The translations under genes were made by a program, and so were the position numbers. A stretch of DNA of 24,669 bases from Bacteroidota bacterium (lineage in GTDB: Bacteria > Bacteroidota > Bacteroidia > Bacteroidales > Rikenellaceae): assembly GCA_023413645.1 (NCBI GenBank), contig JAEZPN010000035.1, positions 1 through 24,669 on the forward strand, given 5' to 3'. Of this stretch, positions 1 to 7,028 are shown in pieces; positions within the stretch are counted from its first letter, which is position 1, and the number at the start of each line of letters is the position of its first letter. The notes below the pieces were generated by a model, which ran no database searches, was not told the origin of the DNA, and was given only the letters and a program-made list of their open reading frames with translations.

Positions 1-54
1 CTAGAGTACATGGAGGGTAAAGAACTCCCTGGTGTTGCTGCCATAAGAAAATAA
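1..54 (+). CDS. C-terminal tail of an upstream gene, product unknown (partial)
   Basis: The frame starting at base 1 is open for 17 codons and ends in TAA at 52-54; the peptide is LEYMEGKELPGVAAIRK. The codon choice (GAG, GGT, AAA) looks coding, and a hairpin follows 12 bases later, as expected at a gene end. One other forward frame meets a stop at once. The tail is too short to assign to a family, so no function is proposed. Confidence 0.4.
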   Translation, partial: LEYMEGKELPGVAAIRK

Positions 55-65
55 TTTCTCGGGAT

Positions 66-87
66 AAGGGGTCATATTCGACCCCTT
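66..87 (+). terminator. Hairpin after the truncated first gene
   Basis: AAGGGGTC (66-73) pairs perfectly with GACCCCTT (80-87) across a six-base loop, 12 bases after the TAA at 52-54. There is no real T-run afterwards (CTAATAAG), so it may be a weak terminator or an mRNA 3'-end stabiliser rather than a classic intrinsic terminator. Confidence 0.5.
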
Positions 88-140
88 CTAATAAGAGATT
101 GATACTCGGTAATTTAGATTACTAATCAAATTTATAATAG

Positions 141-178
141 ATGAAAAATTAACTTTTATCCTTGCATCTGCGCTTCTT
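141..178 (+). other. Out-of-frame lipoprotein signal peptide of the M13 peptidase
   Basis: ATG at 141 reads ATG AAA AAT TAA and stops after three codons. With one extra A in the five-A run (144-148) it would read MKKLTFILASALLMTAC and continue straight into the peptidase frame, which is a textbook type II signal (KK, hydrophobic core, lipobox ending in Cys). No ATG, GTG or TTG codon lies in the downstream frame within this stretch. The signal sequence is therefore present but separated from the gene by a one-base deletion, either real or a sequencing error. Confidence 0.8.
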
Positions 179-2170
179 ATGACTGCATGTGCAACAAACC
201 AGAGCGAGAAGCAGGAGGGTGTTCCCGCTATCGACATCAACAACTTCGACGACTCTATCGTGCGCAACGATGACTTCTACCAGTGGGCTACTGGTGGCTG
301 GCAGGAGAAGAACCCTCTCAAGCCCGAGTACTCACGCTACGGTTCATTCGACGTTCTCCGCGAGAACAACGAGATCCGCATCAACGAGCTCTTCAACGAG
401 ATGACAAAGACTGAGGCTGAGTTCGGTAGCGTAGAGCAGAAGATCTCTGACCTTTATAAGATGGGTCTCGATGAGGAGCGCCTCAACGCTGAGGGTGCCG
501 AGCCTATCCGTAAGGCATTGAACTACATCCTCTCAATCAACAACCGCGAGGAGCTTATCGAGAAGATCGCAAACCTCCACATCGAGGGTGTTGGTGCCTT
601 CTTCTACTCATACCCCGCAGCCGACCTCGAGGATAGCAACATGACAATCCTCTACATGGAGCAGGGTGGTCTTGGCATGGGTAACCGTGACTACTACACC
701 GACGAGAAGAACGCTGAGCTCAAGGCTGGCTACCGCACATACCTCGCAAAGATCTTCACTCTCGCAGGTGTTGAGGGCGACGTAGAGAAGATGGTAGACA
801 ACGTTATGGCTGTTGAGGACCGCCTCGCTGCTAAGCACTGGACAAACGTAGAGTGCCGCGACATCGTAAAGGGTTACAATCCCTACACTTACGAGGCATT
901 CAAGGCTCAGTATAAGGGTGTTGATTGGGACGCTTACTTCCGCGCTATGGGCGTGCGTAAGATCGAGAAGATCGTAGTTAGCCAGCCCTCATCATTCGCT
1001 AATACTCTCGCTACATTGAAGACCGCTTCTCTTGAGGAGCTTCGCGCATATGTTGCAGCACACTACATCAGCTCTGCATCGTCATACTTGAGCGAGGACT
1101 TTGCCGTAGCATCTTTCGAGTTCTTCGGTAAGATGATGTCTGGTACTCAGGAGATCCGTCCTCGTTGGAAGCGTGCTATGAGCGTGCCCAACTCTATTCT
1201 TTCTGAGGCTGTAGGCCAGATGTACGTATCTAAGTACTTCCCCGAGAGCGATAAGGCACGTGTTGAGGAGATGGTAGCAAACATCCAGAAGGCATTCTCT
1301 AAGCATATCGACGCCCTCGACTGGATGGGTGACGAGACTAAGGTTAAGGCACAGGAGAAGCTCTCATCATTCACCGTGAAGATTGGCTACCCCAACAAGT
1401 GGAAGGACTACTCTACACTCGTTGTAGACCCCTCTAAGAGCTACTGGGCAAATGTCGTTGAGGCAAACCGCTGGTACACTATGGACGAGATGAGCGAGGT
1501 AGGTAAGCCTGTTGACCGCGAGAAGTGGTTGATGTCTCCTCAGACTGTTAACGCATACTACATGCCTACAACAAACGAGATCTGCTTCCCCGCAGCTATC
1601 CTCCAGCCTCCTTTCTACAATCCCAATGCTGACGACGCTGTAAACTATGGTGCTATCGGCGTGGTTATCGCACACGAGATGACTCACGGTTTCGACGACC
1701 AGGGCTCACAGTTCGACAAGGATGGTAATATGAAGGATTGGTGGACTGCAGAGGACCGCGCAGCATTCGAGAAGAAGACTCAGGTTCTCGTAGACCAGTT
1801 CAACGCTATCGAGATTCTTCCTGGCCTCTATGATGATGGTAAGTTCTCACTCGGCGAGAACATCGCTGACCAGGGTGGGCTCCGCCTTGCATTCACAGGT
1901 CTTACTGACTACGCATGGGCTGAGGGTCGTCCTGCTGATATCGACGGCTTCACTGGCGAGCAGCGCTTCTACATCGGTTATGCAACCCTCTGGGCACAGA
2001 ACATCACCGATAAGGAGAAGGAGAACCTCACAAAGAACGACGTTCACTCACTTGGTCGCAACCGTGTAAATGCTACATTGCGTAACATCCAGACATGGTA
2101 CGATGCGTTCGATGTTAAGGAGGGTGACGCGATGTATATGCCTGTTGAGGAGCGCGTTATCATCTGGTAA
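179..2170 (+). CDS. M13 family zinc metallopeptidase (PepO/neprilysin-like)
   Basis: Neprilysin-type endopeptidase, expected to cleave oligopeptides outside the inner membrane. As it reads, the protein has 663 residues, the usual size for M13. Zinc motif HEMTH is at residues 499-503 (ligands H499 and H503, catalytic E500), followed by GFDDQG. The third ligand is E560 in ENIADQGG. The substrate-binding NAYYMP motif lies before the zinc site. The N-terminal two thirds is the helical M13_N lobe. ATG 179 is the first usable start in this frame, but it begins inside the lipobox (MTAC, Cys at residue 4). The natural start is almost certainly ATG 141, which is one base out of frame; restored, the protein has 676 residues with lipid Cys17. 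Without the signal it would stay in the cytoplasm. A palindromic repeat with a terminator starts three bases after the stop codon. Family assignment is very secure; the true start is not. Confidence 0.95.
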   Translation: MTACATNQSEKQEGVPAIDINNFDDSIVRNDDFYQWATGGWQEKNPLKPEYSRYGSFDVLRENNEIRINELFNEMTKTEAEFGSVEQKISDLYKMGLDEERLNAEGAEPIRKALNYILSINNREELIEKIANLHIEGVGAFFYSYPAADLEDSNMTILYMEQGGLGMGNRDYYTDEKNAELKAGYRTYLAKIFTLAGVEGDVEKMVDNVMAVEDRLAAKHWTNVECRDIVKGYNPYTYEAFKAQYKGVDWDAYFRAMGVRKIEKIVVSQPSSFANTLATLKTASLEELRAYVAAHYISSASSYLSEDFAVASFEFFGKMMSGTQEIRPRWKRAMSVPNSILSEAVGQMYVSKYFPESDKARVEEMVANIQKAFSKHIDALDWMGDETKVKAQEKLSSFTVKIGYPNKWKDYSTLVVDPSKSYWANVVEANRWYTMDEMSEVGKPVDREKWLMSPQTVNAYYMPTTNEICFPAAILQPPFYNPNADDAVNYGAIGVVIAHEMTHGFDDQGSQFDKDGNMKDWWTAEDRAAFEKKTQVLVDQFNAIEILPGLYDDGKFSLGENIADQGGLRLAFTGLTDYAWAEGRPADIDGFTGEQRFYIGYATLWAQNITDKEKENLTKNDVHSLGRNRVNATLRNIQTWYDAFDVKEGDAMYMPVEERVIIW

Positions 2171-2173
2171 TAA

Positions 2174-2303
2174 ATTCTTGTGACTGCGGCGCTATAACGC
2201 TGCAACACTAAAAGTAACCCACCCAGGGCTGTACGATAGAGTACTAACCCGCGGGTGGGTTCTTTTGTTATGCACCACAACCTTCACCTCTTCGACAAGA
2301 AAT
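2174..2303 (+). repeat. Palindromic 3'-end element, copy A (complete)
   Basis: About 130 bp beginning three bases after the M13 stop. Ends are inverted: ATTCTTGT (2174-2181) and ACAAGAAAT (2295-2303). Inside, in order: a small hairpin TGCGGCG/CGCTGCA (2185-2191, 2198-2204), the spacer CACTAAAAGTAA, the terminator hairpin with GTAC at 2231-2234 and 2241-2244, a T-rich stretch, and TGCACCAC (2271-2278). Copy B after msbA and copy C after the second ompH share this order. No open frame inside looks coding. Confidence 0.75.
2216..2266 (+). terminator. Intrinsic terminator of the M13 peptidase, inside repeat copy A
   Basis: AACCCACCC (2216-2224) pairs with GGGTGGGTT (2253-2261). The stem continues past a small bulge through GGG/CCC to a loop region holding GTAC-GATAGA-GTAC, whose two GTACs can also pair. 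It is followed by CTTTT. The next gene (sppA) has its own promoter about 100 bases on. Confidence 0.8.
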
Positions 2304-2367
2304 GCGTATGCTGGATTATTCCATTTAATTATTAAATATAAGTATAATAACAAAAGGAAAAATTTGT

Positions 2368-2375
2368 TATCTTTG
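2368..2375 (+). promoter_or_regulatory. -7 promoter element of sppA-mrp
   Basis: TATCTTTG matches the Bacteroidota -7 consensus TAnnTTTG and lies 22 bases before the sppA ATG. No clear TTG is seen at the expected -33 distance; the upstream DNA is very AT-rich (2315-2365). No Shine-Dalgarno sequence is present before the ATG. Confidence 0.65.
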
Positions 2376-2397
2376 TGCATTACAAAACATTTTACCT

Positions 2398-4230
2398 ATG
2401 AACTTCTGGAAAACATTTGGAGCATCGCTCCTCGCATTTGTTGTGGCATCTGCCTTGGTTGTAGGTGCTGTAGTAGGATTAATTTTCAACATTCTCCTCT
2501 CATTTAACATAGAGACGGAGACCATACCCAGCCAGAGTGTGCTATACATCAACATCGCCGAGGATGTGACAGATGCACCTCCCTCATCGCCACTTGGTGT
2601 TATCGACGCCACTACGATGACCTTCACCGAGCCCGTAACAATCCTCCAGGCTCTCACAGCCATAGAGAATGCTGCGAACGATGATCGCATCAAGGGTATC
2701 TGCATCTACTGCGAGGGTCTTGGCACCATTTCGGCTGCCAACATCGAGGAGTTGCGTGTAGCATTGCTACGCTTCAAGGCCTCTGGTAAGTTTGTGGTAG
2801 CATACGACGACACATACACTCAGAGTGAGTACTACCTCGCCTCTGTTGCCGACCAAATCCTCATCAACCCCGAGGGTTCGCTCGACTGGCGTGGCGTAGG
2901 CTTCACAACACTCTTCTACAAGGGTCTCATGGATAAGCTCGATATCAAGGCTGAGATTTTCCGACCCTCGGAGTGTAAGTTTAAGAGCGCCGTGGAGCCC
3001 TTCTTCCGCTCAGATATGTCACCCGAGAACCGCCACCAAATGGAGGTATTGGCAGAATCTATGTGGAACGATATCGTAGCAGATGTTGCCGAGTGCCGTG
3101 GCATCAGCGCCGACGACCTCAAGAGCTATGCTGCAAACCTCGAGATTAACACTCCTGAGGATGCTCTCTCACGTGGCATGGTAGATAGAATAGCATACGA
3201 GGATGAGTTGTTCGACCTCTTCAGCGAGTATGGCGTTAAGCGTAACGACTTCAAACTCCACAATAAGATCTCGCTCCGCGACTATGTTACATATATCGAC
3301 ATCGCTCCCAAGCGCGTATCTGTAGGTAATACAGGCACTATCGAAGATATTGAGAAGCCTCTTGTTGCTATCATCTACGCCGAGGGTCAGATTGTAGATG
3401 GTAAGATGTATGCCGACGGCTATGTCTTTGGCTCACGCCTCGCCGAGGAGTTGCGCCAGGCGCGCCTCGATAAGAAGACTAAGGCTGTTGTTGTGCGTGT
3501 TAACTCTCCTGGTGGCTCAGCTTTGGCTTCGGAGATTGCATGGCGCGAGATGGTTCTCTTGCAGGCTGAGAAGCCCGTTGTTATCTCTATGGGTGACATG
3601 GCAGCAAGTGGTGGTTACTACATCTCTGCTCCTGCGGACTACATCTTCGCAGATAAGCTCACACTCACAGGTTCTATCGGCGTGTTCGGTGTGCTCTACA
3701 ATATTGAGGACACACTCAAAAATAAGCTCGGTGTAACATCTGATAGCGCCGCTACATCGCCCTCTGCAGGCCAGATATCTATTCTCCGCTCGCTCACCAA
3801 CGAGCAGCGTGAGTCTATCAACGTAGGTGTTAACCGCGTATACACCACATTCACCTCACACGTTGCCGAGGGACGTAACCTTCCTATCGACGATGTTTTG
3901 AACATCGCCGAGGGTCGAGTATGGAGTGGTAGCAACGCCGTAGAGATTGGCTTGGTAGATGAGATTGGTGGCTTCACAGAGGCTGTCGCAAAGGCCACAG
4001 AGCTTGCAGGTATCTCTAAGAAGTATGCCCTCTACGAGTTCAACGCACCTCTCACACCCTTCGAGCAGTGGTTGGAGGAGATGGGTGCTTCGGCTACCGT
4101 GAACATGGGTATTAATAACAATAGCATCTACTACGAGGAGATTCGTGACTTCATCATAGCCAACCCCATGCTTATCACAAATGGTGGTATTCAGACTATC
4201 GTACCAGGTGATATGCAGTTAGACTTTTAA
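2398..4230 (+). CDS. sppA: Signal peptide peptidase SppA, long (67 kDa) form
   Basis: Membrane-bound serine protease that degrades signal peptides left after protein export. At 610 residues it matches the long E. coli-type SppA, made of two tandem S49 domains. One N-terminal membrane segment spans residues about 8-33 (hydrophobic, after MNFWKTFG). The catalytic lysine is K196 in KSAVEPF, and the nucleophile is S404 in MAASGGYY, followed by LTGSIGVF; both sit where the family's Lys/Ser dyad is expected (E. coli K209 and S409). The ATG at 2398 is 22 bases downstream of a -7 box. mrp begins 20 bp after the stop, so the two are probably co-transcribed. Nothing about the protein looks broken. Assignment is very secure. 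Confidence 0.97.
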   Translation: MNFWKTFGASLLAFVVASALVVGAVVGLIFNILLSFNIETETIPSQSVLYINIAEDVTDAPPSSPLGVIDATTMTFTEPVTILQALTAIENAANDDRIKGICIYCEGLGTISAANIEELRVALLRFKASGKFVVAYDDTYTQSEYYLASVADQILINPEGSLDWRGVGFTTLFYKGLMDKLDIKAEIFRPSECKFKSAVEPFFRSDMSPENRHQMEVLAESMWNDIVADVAECRGISADDLKSYAANLEINTPEDALSRGMVDRIAYEDELFDLFSEYGVKRNDFKLHNKISLRDYVTYIDIAPKRVSVGNTGTIEDIEKPLVAIIYAEGQIVDGKMYADGYVFGSRLAEELRQARLDKKTKAVVVRVNSPGGSALASEIAWREMVLLQAEKPVVISMGDMAASGGYYISAPADYIFADKLTLTGSIGVFGVLYNIEDTLKNKLGVTSDSAATSPSAGQISILRSLTNEQRESINVGVNRVYTTFTSHVAEGRNLPIDDVLNIAEGRVWSGSNAVEIGLVDEIGGFTEAVAKATELAGISKKYALYEFNAPLTPFEQWLEEMGASATVNMGINNNSIYYEEIRDFIIANPMLITNGGIQTIVPGDMQLDF

Positions 4231-4250
4231 TTAAAGAGACTCTCTTAAAT

Positions 4251-5306
4251 ATGAACGAACAGTTAGAACAGTTGCTTCGAAGCATTATACACCCCGAGAC
4301 CAACGGTAATATCGTTGATAGTGGTTTTGTGGATCGTGCAGATATGGGTGAGGATGGCTCCATTGCTATCACTCTCCGCTTCCAGAAGGCTCGCGACCCC
4401 TTTGCACAGAAGATTAAGCGCCAGGTTGAGGAGCTTATGCAGGCTACTTTCCCCGAGAATAAGGCTATGGTAATCATACGTGAGGCGGCACCCAAGCCAC
4501 GTCGACAGGAGAATGTGTCAACAACTACGGATATATGCCGTATCGTTGCTGTGGCATCGGGTAAGGGTGGTGTAGGAAAATCTACTGTTACAGCTAACCT
4601 CGCCGTGGCATTGCGCCAGAGAGGTTGTAATGTAGGTATCCTCGATGCTGATATATATGGTCCTTCGCAGAATAAGATGTTTGGCGTAGAGGGTTATATT
4701 CCCGATGCTGAGCGCGACGAGGAGGGTCACGACTTTATCATCCCTGCGCAGTCTTTGGGTATCAAGATTATGAGCATCGGTTTCTTCATCAAGCCTACAG
4801 ATGCTTTGATGTGGCGTGGTGGCATGGCTACAAATGCCTTGCACCAGCTTATACACCAGACACGTTGGGGTAAGTTGGACTACCTCCTTATCGACCTTCC
4901 TCCAGGAACTGGTGATATACACCTCTCTATCATCAATGAACTTAAGATTTCGGGCGCTGTTATCGTCTCTACACCCCAGCAGGTTGCTGTGGCGGATGTA
5001 GTACGTGGTGTCGAGATGTTCCGCCACCCCCAGGTCAATGTTCCTGTGTTGGGTGTTGTTGAGAATATGGCATGGTTCTCACCCGAGGAGTTGCCCGATA
5101 ATAAGTACTACCTCTTTGGTCAGGGTGGTGCTAAGCAGTATGCTGAGGGTGCAGGTGTTGATTTATTGGGTCAGATACCTATCATCCAGTCTATCATGGA
5201 GGGTAGTGATGAGGGTCGTCCTGCTGGCGGTTTCGATCCACGTGTCGAGAAGTACTATGCTGAGATTGCCGCAAAGGTTGTTGAAAAGCTCCCAACGGAG
5301 TGTTAA
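4251..5306 (+). CDS. mrp: Mrp/ApbC P-loop ATPase, iron-sulfur cluster carrier
   Basis: Cytosolic MinD/Mrp-family ATPase thought to carry or insert Fe-S clusters into target proteins. Residues about 1-85 form a MIP18/DUF59-type N-terminal domain (MNEQLEQLLRSIIHPETNGN). The P-loop is deviant Walker A SGKGGVGKS at residues 103-111 (K105 is the signature lysine, K110 the Walker lysine), followed by DADIYGPS and IDLPPGTGD. Length is 351 residues, normal for the two-domain form. The CxxC pair that binds the bridging cluster in E. coli Mrp (after VENM) is not present: here VENMAWFSPEELPDNKYY has no cysteine. The only late Cys is the last residue. This may be a lineage variant rather than a defect, because the rest is intact. 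It lies 20 bp after sppA and ends in a strong terminator. Confidence 0.95.
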   Translation: MNEQLEQLLRSIIHPETNGNIVDSGFVDRADMGEDGSIAITLRFQKARDPFAQKIKRQVEELMQATFPENKAMVIIREAAPKPRRQENVSTTTDICRIVAVASGKGGVGKSTVTANLAVALRQRGCNVGILDADIYGPSQNKMFGVEGYIPDAERDEEGHDFIIPAQSLGIKIMSIGFFIKPTDALMWRGGMATNALHQLIHQTRWGKLDYLLIDLPPGTGDIHLSIINELKISGAVIVSTPQQVAVADVVRGVEMFRHPQVNVPVLGVVENMAWFSPEELPDNKYYLFGQGGAKQYAEGAGVDLLGQIPIIQSIMEGSDEGRPAGGFDPRVEKYYAEIAAKVVEKLPTEC

Positions 5307-5720
5307 TAAGTGTGTGGATAATTGTTGGCAAAATTTCAATAAAAAGATTTGCATTATTGGGAGCGGTCGTTGTATATACGGCCGCTCTCTTTTTGCAAAT
5401 AAAAAGACAATAATTTATACCCTATCTTTTCAACGTACTTATCGACGTATTTCAGTAACCATTGTTGATATTTAAACATTGTCTATATGTTAATAATCAA
5501 TTGTTAATAGTGTTTATTTTTGAATTATTTTGTTTTTATTTTATTGGTTTATAATAAATTATATAAATGCTTATAATTAAAATAAGTAACAATCAAAAAT
5601 GAAAATTGTTGATAAAAACATCCTTGAAAAGTTATTGACACAATCAACACCCTTTATTATTATTTGTTTTTAATTATTAATATATATATGTATAAAAAAA
5701 TATAAAACAAATGTTGACAA
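5301..5720. other. AT-rich intergenic region with a DnaA-box-like cluster (candidate oriC)
   Basis: From about 5395 to 5920 the DNA is far more AT-rich than the genes around it and holds no convincing open frame. Sites in the reverse DnaA-box orientation: TGTGGATAA at 5313-5321 (exact match to TTATCCACA reversed), TGTTAATAA at 5301-5309 and 5488-5496, TGTTGATAA at 5607-5615 (one mismatch each). Weaker ones are TGTTGATAT (5463-5471), TGTTAATAG (5502-5510) and TGTTGACAA (5712-5720). TTATTGACA (5632-5640) is in the other orientation. Long A/T runs (5511-5600, 5650-5710) could serve as an unwinding element. The 5301-5309 site overlaps the mrp stop codon. In such AT-rich DNA the one-mismatch sites can arise by chance, so this is a candidate only. 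The terminator at 5361-5395 lies inside it. From 5721 to 5887 I see nothing further apart from AT-rich sequence. Confidence 0.35.
5361..5395 (+). terminator. Intrinsic terminator after sppA-mrp
   Basis: GAGCGGTCGT (5361-5370) pairs with ACGGCCGCTC (5378-5387), ten pairs with one G-U, seven-base loop, then TCTTTTTG. An outer pair ATTTGCA (5348-5354) and TGCAAAT (5394-5400) can extend the base of the stem. It starts 55 bases after the mrp stop. Confidence 0.9.
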
Positions 5721-5887
5721 CATCACTCTCAAAAGCAAATCTCAAAAATCCATACGTAATCTGAAATTTCAAAAAAGAATATAATCTAAATAATAGAGGC
5801 TGTTGAGACTCTTTGTTTGTAGGTTGTTAAAAGTGGTCGTATCACCTTATTTTCTATTCTATATTAGTATATTACACTAAATTTTCT

Positions 5888-5895
5888 TATATTTG
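5888..5895 (+). promoter_or_regulatory. -7 promoter element of nrnA-msbA
   Basis: TATATTTG is a perfect TAnnTTTG match, 27 bases before the nrnA start codon. No TTG is seen about 20 bases upstream, so the -33 element is weak or absent. Confidence 0.7.
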
Positions 5896-5922
5896 CGAAA
5901 TTAACATATAACTGTAACGGTT

Positions 5923-6948
5923 ATGCAGATAGCTAGAAATAAGATAGAGCAGCTTCGTGACTACATAGAGCAACCACAACACGTGGTTATCCTCTCGCAC
6001 ACAAACCCTGATGGTGATGCCATTGGTTCATCACTCGCCTGGGCTGAGGTGCTTAAGCGTCATGGTCACGATGTGACATGTATTCTTCCTAATAAGTTCC
6101 CATACTACCTCGACTTCATGCCCGGATGTGGCGATATGGTGATATATAAGAACGACAGCGAGGGTCGTGCAGCAGAGGCTGTACGTCGTGCAGACCTAAT
6201 CTTCTGCCTCGACTTCCACACCATGTCACGCTTGGATGGTCTTAGCGACCTTATAGAGGAGAATCAGCACGCTAAGCGCATATTGATAGACCACCACCTC
6301 AACCCTGTGGAGGATTTCGACCTTATGATATCTTATCCCGAGGCTTCGAGCACATGTTATATGGTGGCTCTACTTGTGGAGACTATGTTCGGTGCTGAGA
6401 GCATCTCGAAGGATATGGCTGTAAATATCTTTGTTGGAATGATGACAGATACGGGTAACTTCGCATTCTCGAGTGTTACGCCCGACGTATTCCGCATGGT
6501 ATCGGTGCTTGCATCTAAGGGTATCTCTATCCCCGATATCCATAATAACGTATACAACTCCTTTACTGAGGGTCGCGCCCGCCTGTTTGGCTATGTCATA
6601 AATCGCAAGATGAAGATCTTCCATAATGGCACCGTGACACACATGTCGCTTACGGAGGATGAGATGCGTCGCTTCTGGTTCCAGCAGGGTGATAGCGAGG
6701 GCTTCGTGAACTACCCACTTCAGATTAAGAAGATGAAGGTGTCGGCGATGTTTACCGAGCATACTGACTTTATACGTGTATCTTTACGCTCGCGTGGCGA
6801 TATCGACGTCAACATCTTTGCACAGCGCTACTTCAATGGTGGAGGACATAAGAACGCTGCAGGTGGTAAGTCCTTTATGAATATGGCAGATACCATCAAG
6901 CACTTCGAGAAGTCTATCAAGGAGTACGCCAAAGAGGGTATGTTATAG
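5923..6948 (+). CDS. nrnA: DHH-family phosphoesterase, NrnA-like (nanoRNase / pAp phosphatase)
   Basis: Cytosolic DHH-DHHA1 protein; relatives finish RNA decay by removing nucleotides from 2-5-mers and/or dephosphorylate pAp, while other family members cleave linear pApA. It has 341 residues, the usual size. Metal-binding motifs in order: SHTNPDGDAIGS at 25-36 (H26, D30, D32), FCLDFH, IDHH with D123-H124-H125, and GMMTDTGNF. The C-terminal DHHA1 substrate loop is NGGGHKNAAGG with GGGH at 306-309. No membrane segment or PAS domain, which argues against the GdpP type. ATG 5923 follows a -7 box by 27 bases. msbA starts 80 bases after the stop with no terminator between, so they may share a transcript. 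Which substrate dominates cannot be told from sequence. Confidence 0.92.
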   Translation: MQIARNKIEQLRDYIEQPQHVVILSHTNPDGDAIGSSLAWAEVLKRHGHDVTCILPNKFPYYLDFMPGCGDMVIYKNDSEGRAAEAVRRADLIFCLDFHTMSRLDGLSDLIEENQHAKRILIDHHLNPVEDFDLMISYPEASSTCYMVALLVETMFGAESISKDMAVNIFVGMMTDTGNFAFSSVTPDVFRMVSVLASKGISIPDIHNNVYNSFTEGRARLFGYVINRKMKIFHNGTVTHMSLTEDEMRRFWFQQGDSEGFVNYPLQIKKMKVSAMFTEHTDFIRVSLRSRGDIDVNIFAQRYFNGGGHKNAAGGKSFMNMADTIKHFEKSIKEYAKEGML

Positions 6949-7028
6949 TTTCCATTTATCACTACTATAACTCGGTTATCCCCTCACTTCCAAAGCTACA
7001 TTAATAAAATAAGTAACCTGTAGTATAA

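Noticed and set aside
5361..5395. Fourth copy of the palindromic 3'-end element after mrp
   Set aside because: It is a good terminator, but it lacks GTAC-N6-GTAC, the ACAAGAAAT end and the AAAAGTAA spacer.
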